Below are positions 1-12,702 of a stretch of DNA of 64,000 nucleotides, piece after piece; position 1 is the stretch's first letter, and every line of letters starts with the position of its first letter. The DNA is from Hirundichthys speculiger (lineage: Eukaryota; Chordata; Actinopteri; Beloniformes; Exocoetidae). A program made the translations under genes and the position numbers. The stretch is taken from assembly GCA_018398805.1 (NCBI GenBank), contig JAGFBZ010000373.1:1364001-1428000 (forward strand), read 5' to 3'. The notes below the pieces were generated by a model. It did no database searches. It was not told the DNA's origin and saw only the letters and a list, made by a program, of their open reading frames with translations.

Positions 1-303
1 TCAGCTTTGTCACTGTTATGTCTATAATTAGGGACCGATATTGGCATAAAAATGTAATATCTGTAAATATCGGTATCTGGTTTTTTTTTGTTTTGTTTTG
101 TTTTTTTTTTTTGTTTGTTTGTTTTTTTGCACAGACAATGTGTTAATTCTACGACAGGAGATATGTGATGTTACCTAAAATTAGTTTTGAGGAAAAATAG
201 CCCGCATATATTGGTATCAGTAGATATCGGTATCGGAAATTGAGAGTTGGACAATATCGGCATATCGGATATCAGCAAAAAAGCCAATATCGGACATCCC
301 TAT
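1..303. mobile_element. Right end of a hAT-like DNA transposon, cut by the window edge
   Basis: The stretch is built from variants of 'ccgatattggcat' and 'gatatcggtatcgg' and ends in 'cggacatcccta'. Read on the other strand this gives a terminus beginning TAGGGATGTCCGATA, which is a common hAT-type end in fish genomes. A T-rich run interrupts it at about 78-128. The left end lies outside the window, so the length and target-site duplication cannot be checked. Confidence 0.55.
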
Positions 304-1427
304 CTATAATATAACTTTTACCATTTAGTGTCCAGACAATCTGCTCCCAAAATAGGGTTTTTGTTGACTGTTTTCATTTTTGTGTGGCAAATAACAGCTT
401 GGAATAAACAAGAACAAGTTTCTCTTCCATGTTTCTGGTTACCAGGGTGATGATTTCTACTCCACTACTATGACTGGTTGCATGGCAAAAGAAAAGTTAA
501 AGCAGAGCATAAGTGCTTTCTGAAAATCTCTTAGATTTTCAACAACATGCACTCACAGGAGCTACACACACAAAAAAAACAGTGGAGCGCACTGAAAAAA
601 GATGCTGCAGAAAGTGATTTTTCTTAAGGTGACCACATGCACTCACATGCATTTTTGTCATCACTGAGAACAACTGAGAGAAAATGTTATGTGGACACAA
701 ACCCTTAAACATTTTTTAATGTATTTTGATGCTTTAGCTTGTTTTTCTTTATTTGTTTTTTAAATTAATGCAAGAAATGACTTTGAAAGCTCAAGAATGA
801 ATTGTTTCTGTTTAAATGTTACAACTTCCTCAGGAAATCTTTTGTAGATACCCAAGATTTATGCAGACCTGTGAAATTACAAATCCAGACTTTGACTTTG
901 GCATTTGCGAAGCACTCGTGGCCATATATAGAACAGCACACAAAAGTGGAAACGATCAAATTTGTGCCATGCACTAAGGATTAAGTGTTTTTTGCATCCT
1001 TAGAGCATCTAGCAAATGTCCTCCCACCCACAATCAAAACACAAACATACACAAATAGAAACACATGACAGTTGAGAAATAAAAAAGGGATGAAAACAAT
1101 AAAGCCTGTTGTTAAAACTTCCCAATGCTCCTATGGCTTGGGACCGCCACCTGCACTCAATGTGAACTCTGTGAATGCAGTCAAATAAAAAAATTACACA
1201 AAACGAGAGAGATGCAAAACATATTTTCATTTCTGTTCGTCACCCATCTCTACACCAAGTAAATGTAATCTGTTGTGACAATAAATGCATTGAAAAAGAA
1301 AGAGGAGCGGGACTCTTGACTGTCCTTTAATTTTTCAGGTGACAGACTATACTGTCAGTGGCAGGTTAATAACACTGAATGCCCTTTCCACTGATTTTAG
1401 TTAAGTAAGTACTAAAGTCAGCAGTCC
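304..1427. other. Intergenic, nothing recognised
   Basis: This is AT-rich non-coding sequence. The short open frames at 802-984 and 1009-1230 have no recognisable domain or splice context, and I see no clear transposon end. Confidence 0.5.
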
Positions 1428-1472
1428 TGTGTAGCTGTGTTAAAGTTTAGGATGTCATGTATCCATAGCTGA

Positions 1473-1805
1473 TGTCATGTAGTTTTTGTAATCAATGGTG
1501 AGGGCGTCTCCTGTCCCAATGTACTCAGGTGATAAAAAGCTTGGTGTGGTGACAACAGGAAGGGAGCGTGTAATACGTTTCTGAACCTTCTGCTGAGCTC
1601 CACTGGAGCAGAAACTGGTGCCACAGTCGTAGCAGGCGGACACACAGCATGCAGGGTAGTGGTGGTCGTAGTTGTAGTCTTAGTTCTCTCATATTGTGTG
1701 TTATTTTGTGTTTTGGAAGAGGCTGATTCTCGTTTGCAGTAAGAGTAGGAATGCTTTGCCACAGTGCCCTTCAAGGCTTGCAAGCACTGTGATTTGGGTT
1801 TCCCT
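1473..1805 (-). other. Possible unrecognised terminal exon (weak)
   Basis: On the minus strand a good 3' splice-site-like sequence (TTTCTTTTCTTCAG, ending near 1806) is followed by an open frame of about 110 codons that ends in a stop near 1473. It has a Thr-rich run made by ACT/ACC repeats, and a second overlapping frame is also open for about 70 codons near the 3' end. I recognise no family. It may be chance, a degenerate exon, or the last exon of a gene lying to the right on the minus strand. Confidence 0.15.
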
Positions 1806-3992
1806 GAAGAAAAGAAACAACGCGTTTGAGAAGACCAAAGATTTGCACTAAATTATCAAGATATAACATCCTGAACTACTTCTAAACCAGTTCGGTCCTT
1901 GCTATTCTGCATTAAAAGTTAAAATATGAAGCTACTGGTGTCAGATACTCATTTTATCTTACAATAAAATCTGAAAATGGTAGAAACTGCTGGTTGAGCT
2001 TTCCCAGATTGAACAAAAGTAGATTATTAAATTAAAAATATGTAATTCAACTATCTGAAACAAAGCAGATAAATGTATTTACTAAGATACCAAAAATTGA
2101 ATAATTACTTACACTAAACTACTTTTTAAATCTACTAACTGAAAGTGAGAAGGAAAGAGTTATTCATACCCACCTTGTGATGACTTGTGATCTCTGGATA
2201 GAAGACTCTGTTGCTCCCTCTAGACCGCTGGCTTTTGCTTCTTTTTTTTTTTTTTTTAATTTGCTCTGGCAATTACTTTCTCTCTTTTTTTTTCCTGTCT
2301 TTTTTGATCCCACCGGCTCAGGCTATTGAGAAGTGAAGAAACAGTGTTGTTTTATAAAACATCACCAAGTTCCATTACAATTTTGCACAGTATTCTTCTT
2401 AATTAGCACACCTGACCGCTACATTAGAAGTTATTATGATAAAACATTATTATTTTTTTATTGGGGAGAGCAGAACCATCATGTCCTTGCTGCTGGCTGT
2501 AGGGTCACCTGCTGTCTCAGCTTCCCACACTGCAGCCCACTGCTCTCCTCAATGCCTGAATTATTCACAGCCACAGTCTTCACTACAGTGACATTTACCC
2601 TTGTGAGTTTTTTTATATGTATTTTTTGAAGCTCTTGCGTAGACTTTAACTCAAGTCTGTTCAAGTTTTTGTACAAGCTGTCTGAATTGGTCTGCACCAG
2701 TATGTGTGTGCATGTATGAAGTATAAGAATGCATGTGTGCATTTTGTACAGATGTGTTCTTTCGTGTGTTGATAGACCCCTTTGTACAGAGGTAAACATT
2801 GTTTTCAAGGCCCCTCTGTTATGCAGGCTTTGGTGTATGCCCTCAACCTCATTGATGCTAATTCATACAGACAGGAGGCACTGAATTATTCAACAGACAC
2901 TCTGCCTTACCCTCTTTTCTTCCCCCTCACCCCTGTAAATCTCACTTCTTTTCCATCTCTACTAACTAACTAAGCCATACTTGGTAAATCTCTCATTTTC
3001 ACACACACTCAAACTGAGCTCCCTCAGCATTTCCTAAACTGAAATGATTCTTTTTTTAAATTTTCCATCCAAGATCATCATCATGATCAATATACTATGG
3101 CTGTAACATCTAAATTCATGAAAGTAAAGTCAAAGTGAAAAATGTAGCACTCAAAGTCTCCTATAAATGGTGTCCAAAACTATTTGGAAGTAAGGAGTCA
3201 TTGAAAGCAAAGTCCATTTGTGATGTAGCCTGCGTCCTGTGGAAATTAGGCCAGAAACACATAATTGGAATGACTTTATTGTCCCCAGCTGTTCTTGTAC
3301 GGACGGCTCATAAAGAACTTCACTGTGCACAACTACGGCAGCCGACAGAAGCCAGACACCATTCACACACTTACATAACTGCCATTTTTATGGTGCTTTT
3401 CAGAGTGCCACAATAACTTTTGATTAGCTGAGTTTATTGGAGGTAGGGGAAAAAATTCTGTTTGAGACACCATTACAGCAGTTTGATTATCTTTTCATTC
3501 CTATCTGTGGAGGTATAAAAAATGATGGATGGCCAGAAAGAAACAGACACAACAGTGCAAGAGAGCTCCGTCTCTCCCTCTGGGGGGGAGACGGCTTAAT
3601 AACTTGCATCAAAAGCATAAGAAGAGATTTCATAATGTGAAGTGGTAATGCCATAAACCTTGTGATTCTCTGATGCACGTCAACCAGTCCTGTCTAACCA
3701 CTGCCACAAGGCTAGTTAGAGCTGAGCTTAGAGCCAGTAACTGTGTGGTGTCTGCATCAGGCAGAGGAGGAAAACAAAATGGGCAAAATGAGAGAGGAGG
3801 ATGGGAGTGAATTTGAAAGTGGATGAGTTTGGTTGAAATTAAAACCTGAAGCAGAGGCATTATTAAGCCATGAAAGCCTGTGACAAAAAAATAAAAGAGA
3901 ACCAGAGTGCCCTTCAGTTATCAGTTTTTTATAAACGAGTGGGAGAGTGCTAGAAAGCTTCTTTCAGATTCATACTTCAAATGGCAACAATA
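1806..3992. other. Intergenic, nothing recognised
   Basis: This is AT-rich non-coding sequence with poly-T tracts at about 2240-2262 and 2280-2300. The open frames here, up to 109 codons, show no conserved domain that I know. No transposon termini were identified. Confidence 0.4.
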
Positions 3993-4170
3993 AGGCAAGG
4001 CAAGTTTATTTGTAGAGCACAATTCGTACACAAGGCAATTCAAAGTGCTTTACAGATCCATAAAATCACAAGAAGGCAAATAGAATCATTCCATACAAGC
4101 ATAAAAATAATCATTAATAAATTACATAAAAAATTTATTAAAAAGAAAAATTAAATTAAAAATGAAGAGT
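3993..4170 (-). repeat. LINE 3'-end fragment
   Basis: The motif 'aggcaagtttatttgtagagcaca...caaggcaattcaaagtgctttaca' is, on the minus strand, the familiar fish LINE 3' UTR (AAAGCACTTTGAATTGCC..., TGTGCTCTACAAATAAACTTGCC). It ends in a short CCTTG-type tail. No coding part is attached. Confidence 0.5.
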
Positions 4171-5228
4171 GCAGATAAAATCCTTTCAGTTGTCATATGC
4201 ACATCTAAACAGAACTAATCCCTTCAAACAGATATACACAGTGTTTTTCTCAAGGCTAACTCATAAAGAACTTGATAGATGCGTAGAATTCTCACAAAAA
4301 AGTGACGTGAAATCCAAAAGAACATTTCTTGATACTAATGGCATGCTCTGAAGCTGCCTTTAACTTTATTACCTAATGTCATCCCCTAAACTCATCTGGA
4401 TTCAGTTTCCCAGTGGTTGCTTGTTGTGGCAGATATCTGCCAGTATAGTGTCCCACACTGATGGAGTTGATCGATCAAACTTACAGTATTTCATCCTGAC
4501 TCTGCTGCATCTGTGTTCCCAACAGAGAGCCAACCATCTGATGATTGGTCAGCACTCTGTGGAAGTTTCTCATCAGGCACAGATTACAGATCACCCTGTT
4601 TCACCTCGGTTAAATCAGTTCATGCATGTGAGAAAATACACTCGCGTCCTTCTGTGTGCACAGTGCTGTAGACATTGGAGCACTTGTGTGCAACTGTGCC
4701 ACACCGTAGTCAGCCCACTTCAGCTTTGTAGAAGTAAAGTACCTGGTCAGATTTATAGCTACGGACAGAACGTTGACACCAGGCAGCTTAGTTAACTTTG
4801 TTGATAACTAGTACTTTAGCTGCTTTGTAGCTGAAAGCAGCAGTATTGTATCAAACCAGAAAGCACTGGCAACTGTTGATAAAATGTTTAACATACACTT
4901 CAGCTGGAACACAACATCACTTTTGTAGTTAATAAAATATTAAAACCTTTAATTGACCACATCAGGATGAATAATGTGTTGTTATACTATATCAATGTTA
5001 ATTTGTGAACTCTTCAGCCTCTGCTTTGCTTGTGAGATTTCTTTTGAAGTTCTATTTACCTCTCTTTTAAGGAGAGCCAGAAAGCAGCTATTCCAGTACA
5101 AAGACTGAATGGAAAAGGGCTTGATCTGCAGGGAAAATGCACAAATAGCAAACAACCGTATACTATGAAAATATACATGGAGCTAACTGCTATAAATACA
5201 GTTTTTTAAAAAAAGCACATTAATTGGT

Positions 5229-5376
5229 GGGCATGTTCCAGCTGGCTTCTCTCTGCTGGTCCCACCTCTTTGTAACACAGTGCCATGCAGCAAAAAAATG
5301 GATTTCAAATGCTCTCTGTAGAAACCTGTGGGTCACATGACCAGACAGTTCATCCATAGTTTCTATAGTCGGTGCT
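5229..5376. repeat. Dispersed repeat, copy 1 (paired with 12400-12555)
   Basis: The segment shares an ordered series of motifs with 12400-12555: 'gttccagc(t/c)(g/a)g...ttctc', 'cacctctttg' against 'gcctctttg', 'tgggtcacatgac' and 'ttcatcc' against 'ctccatc'. The two copies are clearly homologous but diverged. The repeat class is unknown. Confidence 0.45.
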
Positions 5377-5389
5377 AACCAAAAGGATG

Positions 5390-6800
5390 GAGGGCAGATT
5401 ATGCAGTTTGTTCATTTCCCTGAATGCCTAAAGGAAGAAACTATTACTCTGGCCCGGATGCTCTGAAGTCTCCTACCAGAGGGCAGGAGCACAAACAGAT
5501 TGTGAGATGCGAGGGGGTCCATCATGATGTTTGTTGCTTTTCTGACACACCTTTTTTTGTTAATATCTGCTAGTGCGGGGAGGGGGACGCCAATTATTTT
5601 TTCTGATGCCCTCGTGACTGCAGGGATTTTAAGTCTGCAGCAGAGCAGCTTTTTTACCAGACAGTGATGCAGTGGGACAGGATGCTGTCTATTGTTCCTC
5701 TGTAGAAAACTGCCATGATCTCTGAAGGGAATTTGACATTTTTCATAAGTAAAGACATTGCTGGGCTTTATTGATAAGAGCAGTGATGTTGATCGACTAG
5801 GCGGTGTAATCAGCTATGTGCACACTGAAGAACTTTGTGCTGTTAACCCTTTCAACAGCAAAACCATTGGTGGTCAGAAATGGGTGCTCCCCACTGCCTC
5901 TCCAAAAGTCTAAGACCATCTCCTTGGTTTTCTCTATAAGGCAAAGTTCTTTTTATTGTCACACCTGGTCATCTGCTTCACCTCCTTTCTGTACATTGTG
6001 TCTTCACTGTTGGTGAGAAGACTCACCATAGTATCATCTGCTAATTTAATGAGGTGATTGGAGCTGCTGAACCTGGAAGTGCTGTCATGTTTCAGGAGTG
6101 TGAACGGGCGTGGGCTGAGCACACAGCCCTGAGGGGAGCTTATGCTAAATGTGCTGGAAGTTCTCCTTCCTGTTTTCAGTGGCAGAGGGGTGTGTTAAGA
6201 CCCAGTATGCCCAGTTTCTCTGTAAATTGTTGGGAGATGATTGCGCTAAATGTGACTCAGAAATCAATGAGCAGCATCCTGACATGTGCATTATTTTTGC
6301 TCTAAATGTGTGAGAGTGATGCCAAGAGGAAACAGCATCTTCAGTGGATCTGTTTGCAGGATATGCATACTGATGGGGCTCTTAGTTACCTGGCAGGAGG
6401 GATCAAAGCATTTAATAATGATGGACGTTAGAGCTATGGGGCGGTATTCATTCAAACAGGGAAAACAAAGGATTTCTTTGGCATCTGAACAGCCTGGTGA
6501 AGAGATGTGTTCAAGATGTCAGTGAAAAAAATCCATCAGCTGGTCAGCACATTCTCTGAGAACCTATCCAGGTATGTTGTCCGGCCCAGCAGCCTTGCGT
6601 AGGTTAGTGCTAGACAACACTCTCCTTATGCTGGTTGGTGTTAAAGAACGTGTTCCTCTGGTTGTGGCATGGCTTTTCACAGCAGGTGTATTGTTTGTTG
6701 CCTTAAATTAGGCATAGAAGCCTGCCACAAACGTCTGGGATCCCTATTGTTGCTGAAGTTGTTGCTGAGCCTTGCTGTGTTGTTTTGCTCTTTTGATCCG
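5390..6800 (-). mobile_element. Degenerate L2/CR1-like LINE (reverse transcriptase remnant)
   Basis: Minus-strand conceptual translation gives scattered but ordered reverse-transcriptase blocks in several frames. Near 6600-6560 there is RKAAGPDNIPG. Near 6430-6410 there is a NEYRPIALTSII-type segment. Near 6060-6000 there is the catalytic-box-like KLADDT (family FADDT). Near 5720-5640 there is a DSILSHCITVW segment, and near 5500-5440 a CPLVG-type terminal segment. Stops and frameshifts are frequent, so this is an old inactive copy. The block order matches L2/CR1-type elements of fish. The ends are approximate and no target-site duplication was found. Confidence 0.7.
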
Positions 6801-7512
6801 GCAAGCCAGATTGATTCTTAATGATTGATTAATTAATGAGTGTTTTTCCAGATTTGTTTTTCTTGTAGATTGACTAACTCATTTATAGATTTTGCTTTGA
6901 AATGCACACAAGAACTTATGCTTATGTAAAGCGTCAGCCATACCAATAATACTCCTTGTATTTCATTTATAATAGCCTGCAACATTGCCTGCACACCAGG
7001 CCAGCTTGCTTCAGAGAAGAGATTGACTTGTTACATTTCAGTTTTCTGAAATGATACAACAAGGTTTTCGTTTGCAACCAAACAAGCATCGTAGGAGAAA
7101 AGTACCTGAAAAATATAAATGCAACTGTCTAGAAACTCTTTTTTCTCTTTCTTCCAGACCTCCACACAGCATTTAGACACAAAGTGGCAACTTTTAACAT
7201 ATTTTCACAGAATTTTCACTCATGTTCCTTTGACTTTGACAGCAATAGAAAAATACTGTACCTCTGAAAGACAGGTAAACAGACAAACAGTGCATGAACA
7301 AGTACACTAGGATGTTGGTACTGAGGCTGACCAGAAGTTTGCTTGTTTTGGTTCAGTAGGTTTTATCTTGCTGTCAAGCTCTGTTAAACATATCCACATT
7401 CTCCTCCAGGTATGATGAACAGGTCAAGAATACTACTTCCAAAACCATGGGACCTATGCACTAAACACACCTCCAGTTGAAAAATGTCTATTCAGCTATT
7501 TCCATATCAGTT

Positions 7513-7600
7513 CAATCAATCAATCAATCAATCTTTATTTGTAGAGCACTTTTCCTGCAAGGACATGCAACACAAAGTGCTTTACAGAATTAAAAAGAAT
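7513..7600 (-). repeat. LINE 3'-end fragment with ATTG-type tail
   Basis: The sequence 'tcaatcaatcaatcaatctttatttgtagagcactttt...caaagtgctttaca' is, on the minus strand, a LINE 3' UTR ending in (GATT)n. It resembles the fragment at 3993 and is present only in unit A of the local duplication. Confidence 0.5.
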
Positions 7601-7938
7601 TATCACAAAGAAAAAGTTAAATTTGATCTCATACAGAGGTCCCTTTGAAGGAATCAAAGGGACCTCTGAACATTAAATTCTTCATGCTTTTTATCTGTGT
7701 TCATTGCTCATTTAATACAACTGCTGCTGGCTTGTAGATTAGTTAATCAGGTGACAGTTTAACTCACATCATCAAATTTAAACCATGAGAGCAAAATGTG
7801 CAGATATCCTCAGATGGTTGTGTTGCTTCACAACAGACATTGAAAGGACAGGAGGCATAGGTTTGAGCATTTGTTGACGCTTGTGTATTTGTGAAAAGAG
7901 TAAAAATAAGACCATTGACTCAATTGAACCATAGCATT

Positions 7939-8050
7939 TAGGGGTGCACAATAACTATGACCAGAAATCAGGCCGATAACAGGAAATTATGACATCATCC
8001 CGATAAGTCTCATATAATGGCGAATAGCCCCAATAACATATATATATCTC
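7939..8050. mobile_element. hAT-like terminus, fragment
   Basis: The sequence starts with 'taggggtgcacaata' and continues with 'aggccgataacagg' and 'ataatggcgaatagcccc'. This resembles fish hAT ends of the TAGGGGTGCACGATA...GGCCGATAA type. No matching second end was found. Confidence 0.35.
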
Positions 8051-8368
8051 TGTCAACACGGCAGTGTCTTGCTCCCTCTGAGCCTTGAATGACTGGCAGT
8101 GAATATCATGTTCATGTGACGTTGGCATAATCAGAAAAACGATCTCTCAGTAAGGAAAATCAAGAATACAGCCTCATGCCAGAAATCAACTTGTTAACTC
8201 GGTCATAATTTTGGTAGTTGCTGACTTTAATTGATATTCGCAGTATTTTCTCATGTGTTACACATACAAAATAGAGAAAATAGATAAGGCCAAAAGAACA
8301 ACTAGCAAACGAGGGAATGGAGGAATTTACATTACAGCTAATTGCAGCATTAAGGCACATTGCGCTGA

Positions 8369-8564
8369 TTACTGTCCTACATGTCTTTCTTAGATGTTTC
8401 CCTGCCACGAACTGATTCAAATGAATGGATCACCATCAGCTTGTCATCAAGGTCTGCACTCCATTAACGATCCATATATTTGAATCAGGTGTGCTGAAGC
8501 AGGGAAACTTTTAAGACTTGCAGGGGAGGGGCCCTCGGGGACTGGATTTGCCCACCCGTGGTCT
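8369..8564. mobile_element. hAT MITE of the CAGGGGTCTCCAA family, degraded
   Basis: The core 'ttagatgtttccctgc...gattcaaatgaatgg' and the inverse 'gaatcaggtgtgctgaagcagggaaac' match the elements at 40505 and 46858. The right end 'ggggactggatttgcccacccgtgg' is a decayed terminal repeat, and the left terminal repeat is mostly gone. Confidence 0.6.
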
Positions 8565-11353
8565 AGATAATATGGATACAAAATAAAACCACACAATGTT
8601 CAAAAGTGTGACCTCCTTCAGAATCAAGCACAGATGTGACTCTTTTGAAGGACACTGTTCCATATAGATGTTTGGTAGAAAATTAATTTGGATTTCAGTC
8701 TGTTTAGGATTAGGTTTATTTTCTCTTTGGAAAATACAGAGACTGGAAACTGGAATGTTGATAAAAAAAAAAAAAAGTTTATAAAACATTAAGACTAGTG
8801 CTGCCTAAGACTTTTGTACAGTAATTTATGTCCAGCCTGGAGCTTAAAAGCACTGCACTGAGGCAGTGAACTATCACCAGTCATTACCATTATATTTCTT
8901 TTGTGAAGAGTGACTTTGCCAAACCACACTGACAAAGCAACAACACCCATAAAATAAATAAAACATGATAGCATTTCTCTTTTTTTCTCCTGTTTACTTG
9001 GATAAAATCAGTGTGTTATATAATGAATCATTAATTCTGATTCTGTGCACACTTTCACGGCTGAAGACGCTCTTTGTGACAGAGATAATGACTTTATCAT
9101 GACACCTGCATTTGTCAAATTCACTGATGTTTTCATATAAACTACGTTAAAACTTGGGAAACTGCAGATTTCAAATGCATGAAAGTATAAACAACTTATC
9201 AAACTTTTTCTCTGGCTGGATGCACTGGGCTAAGGTCAGCTAAAGCTTTTAGCTGCAGTAAATTAACAACGTTGGATTCACTGTCATTTCACACTGCATT
9301 AAAATTTCAATGTGAAATTGTGAATTGCATTGCATTATTGATATACAAAAATAAAAATACCACATTGCATTGCTTTTCAGTATTGCAGTTTGATAGCTCC
9401 ATTTTCTTGCAGTATTAAACTGCAGGTGCAGAACACTTGGGGATCAAAAGAGTAACGCACACCTTTTGAAAGCATTCATCACCACTGTCCAAAGAGTGGA
9501 AGTCCTCCAGCATCAGTTTCACATCTAAGAGGTATAAGCCTACAGTGAAAAGAAATCCTGTATGATCAGTTACACGTGATTTTTCTGCACTTTCAGTCCT
9601 TTTCAAAATGTTCTGCAGCATTTCTTTCTTTGTAGAAAATTTCCTTGCCTCAGGGTATTGTTTGTGATCATAAGTGTCTCACCTTAGTTCCTTCTCTGTA
9701 ATTGTCTCTATAGGGACTGACTGGGAGCAGTCACGATTATATTTTTCAGCCTAGGATCTGAACATACTCCCTGGTTTATGATATACAAGTAAATGTCAGA
9801 GAAAATGTGCTGTTAACAGCTGAATTTAAAAAAAAAAACAATACTTATGCCAGTGTGATAAACTTCTTCTTTCTTCTCTCATTCACATCAAAGATAAAAT
9901 ATAGGAAAAGAAAAAATAGCTCTATTAAGAAAACAAAGAAAAGGGTTTCAGCTGCTGTTTTGTCTCAAAAACAAGCACATAAATTCAGGGGGAAAGAACA
10001 TGAAAAAATATTAACGTAATAATCCAAATTTCCTTTTTTTCCAGGCCTTCACATAGCATTTAAAAACATAAAATGGCAACAATTTATCATATTTTCACTA
10101 AATCTGCTTCACTTACCTTGACAAAATCCTGCTTGACAGCAAGAGAAAAATACCGTACTCTGAAAGACAGGTAAACAGACAGATGAACAGCCCATGAATA
10201 AGCACACCAGGATAAAGATACTAACCCTGACCTGAAGTTTACTTGTTTTTAGCAGGTTTTCACAACATCCGCTGTCTACGGGCTAATGAAGCTCACCGAC
10301 ATCAATAAAAACATAACAGCATAGAAGAAAAAGCAATGAGAGATAAGATGATAACTGACTGCAAAACAGACCTGTAACAATTGCATGAAAAATATGATGT
10401 AGCATAAAAGAAAAGGTCCTTGTGAAGTATTCGGTTTTACAAAATGCTATGCTATGCTCAAAAACTAATCACTGATGTTAAACATGCAATGAGTCCAGAA
10501 GACAGTGGCTGTTCTGCACAAAGCAACATAAGCCCTCTTATTTAAAACTCAGGCGATGCTAGAATTTGTATGTTTTCTACTTTAAGATCACCATTACTAG
10601 AATGATTACACACAATTGTCAGAGTGTAAAAATGGTTAACACCAGATGGTAAGATAACATATGTTCTTATTGATATGGGACACATATTCAGTCAGACTGA
10701 ATCAAAAACATATTATGGATGATGGTAGAGACCCGTGCAGACATCTTTGGTTGGACTGTTAATCACTTGGCTGATTATTGGCATGTTTTAATGATCTTCA
10801 TCAGACATTGAAAAACTAATGTTGATCATTCTCTAGATAATATGGACACAGAATAAAACCACTCAATATTCAGAAGTGTGGCCTCCTTCAGAATCAAGCA
10901 CAGATGTGACTCTTTTGAAGGACACTGTCCCATATAGATGTTTGGTAGAAAATTAATTTGGATTCCAATCTGTTTAGGATTAGGTTTATTTTCTCTTTGG
11001 AAAATACAGAGACTGGAAAGTGGAATGTTGATAAAAAAAGACTAGTGCTGCCTAAGACTTTTGCAACAGTAATTTATGTCCAGCCTGCAGCTTAAAAGCA
11101 CTGCATTGAGGCAGTGAACTATCACCAAGTCTTTACCATTATATTTCTTTTGTCAAGAGTGATTTTTCCAAACCACTCTGACATATATTAAGAATTATAT
11201 ATTATGTTACATGAATCATTAATTCTGATTCTGTGCACACTTCCACAAGCTGAAGACATTCTGTGATGGAGATAATGACTTTGACATGACACCTGCATTT
11301 GTCAAATTTTCAGATGTTTTTATATAAACTACATTCAAATTTCGGAAACGTGC

Positions 11354-11662
11354 AGATTTTAAACTGTGGTGGAAAAATTTATTGTCTCTGTGTTAGCCTC
11401 TAAAAGATTCAGGATTCTGAGTAAGAAAAACAATCAAGCTTATATAACAAGACTTAGCGATGGCTGGATCTCAATGAATTTATTCTCCATATTGCATTGC
11501 AAAAGGGGTCATACCTGCACCTCAGCAGGTGATTGCAAGAAATGACAACTTGACAGTGAAAGACTGTAAATTTTAACAGAACGTCCAAACCAAACATTGA
11601 GATAGGTCTCCTGCCCGGCGCCCATGATGCCGTCACACAGGAGAAACCCAGTTAGATAGGAC
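11354..11662. repeat. Dispersed repeat of unknown class, copy 1 (paired with 28530-28830)
   Basis: The segment begins 'tgtggtggaaaaatttattgtctctg' and runs through 'gattctgag', 'aagacttagc', 'aatgaatttattctcc', 'caaaaggggtca', 'cacctcagcaggtgat' and 'aggagaaac'. The same order recurs at 28530-28830. It interrupts unit B of the tandem duplication at 'gcagattttaaa', so it inserted after the duplication or was lost from unit A. A solo-LTR origin is possible but unproven. Confidence 0.55.
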
Positions 11663-12190
11663 TATCTTGAAGCTCTTGTGTCCTTTTATTCACAGTTAAT
11701 CAGAGAGATGAGAAACTGGGACAGACATGCAGCCAAGCATCACAAGCTTGGAGATGAACCTGTGACCACTGCAGGAGGGCTGTAGCCTCTAATAAATGGG
11801 CTGCCTGCTACAACCACTGGGCTACACAGTGGCTGCTACTGGCAGAAAAAATTCCTTGCCACAGAGTATTGTTTGTGATCATAAGTTTCTCACCTTAGTT
11901 CCATCTCTGACCATCTGAGGTAGCAGCCACGAGATTTAACTGAGCAGCAGTTTCCCACTTCCGGCTTCAATCTGGAAGTGGGATGTTTGCTGCTTAGTTT
12001 TGTGAGATGGGATGGACACGTGCTCATCCGCGTGCTCATCTGACACGCTGAGCTGTCAGTCAAGCCCGAGCCCGAAACTCCTTCACCCGCACCTTCAACG
12101 AACAGGTTGAAGGAGCCAAGGCACTCACAGAAAACACTTTCAGGACTTTTCCAAGTGGAATTATGCAGTGAAGCTCCATGGCAGGCCTCA

Positions 12191-12232
12191 GCTTCTGCCA
12201 TGGAGCTTCTGCCATGGAGCTTCTGCCATGGA
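12191..12232. repeat. 14-bp minisatellite, three perfect units
   Basis: The unit gcttctgccatgga is repeated three times without a mismatch. The complementary form 'gctccatggcagg' lies just upstream at about 12174, so the stretch can fold back on itself. Confidence 0.9.
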
Positions 12233-12399
12233 GCTACAGTGTGGGACCTCACACCATGCAAAGACCTTGGTCCAGCAGAACCTGCTTAGTTCCAGTACTG
12301 ACACTTGAAATGAGAATGTTCAGACAAAATGAAAAACAATGAAAACAAAGTCATATGAATTGTCAATCGGGGTGAGCGAAAGCTAAAAACAACTAACCG

Positions 12400-12555
12400 G
12401 TGGTTGTGTTCCAGCCAGATTCTCAGCACTGCTGGTTCTGCCTCTTTGCAACATGGCGGCTACACACTTTGAGAAAGAAGAGGCTTCAAAAGTTCTCCGT
12501 ACAAACCTATGGGTCACATGACTGGTTACTCCATCTAGTTATATGTACAGTGGAT
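12400..12555. repeat. Dispersed repeat, copy 2 (paired with 5229-5376)
   Basis: The shared motifs are 'gttccagccagattctcag', 'tgcctctttgcaac', 'caaacctatgggtcacatgac' and 'ctccatc'. It is inserted in unit B of the local tandem duplication. Confidence 0.45.
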
Positions 12556-12702
12556 GGAGAAAAAATGCTGTTAACAGCTGAATAAAAAAAAAAAAAACAG
12601 TATACTAGTATACTTCCTACTCTACTACAAAATACAAAATAAAGAAAATTAAAACAAATAGCACACTTAAGAAAACAAAGAAAAGGGTTTTCATCTGCTG
12701 TC

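Larger units (their letters stand above)
7127..9985. repeat. Unit A of an imperfect tandem duplication
   Basis: Three blocks of this unit recur in the same order and orientation in unit B (about 10027-12725): 7127-7370 against 10027-10262, 8567-9190 against 10835-11352, and 9640-9975 against 11847-11925 plus 12550-12725. By eye the middle block is roughly 85-90% identical over about 500 bp. Unit A carries private insertions: a LINE 3' end at about 7513, a hAT-like end at about 7939 and a hAT MITE at about 8369. Confidence 0.75.

Noticed and set aside
4376..4795. 139-codon plus-strand open frame
   Set aside because: No domain, no splice context and ordinary non-coding composition; likely chance.
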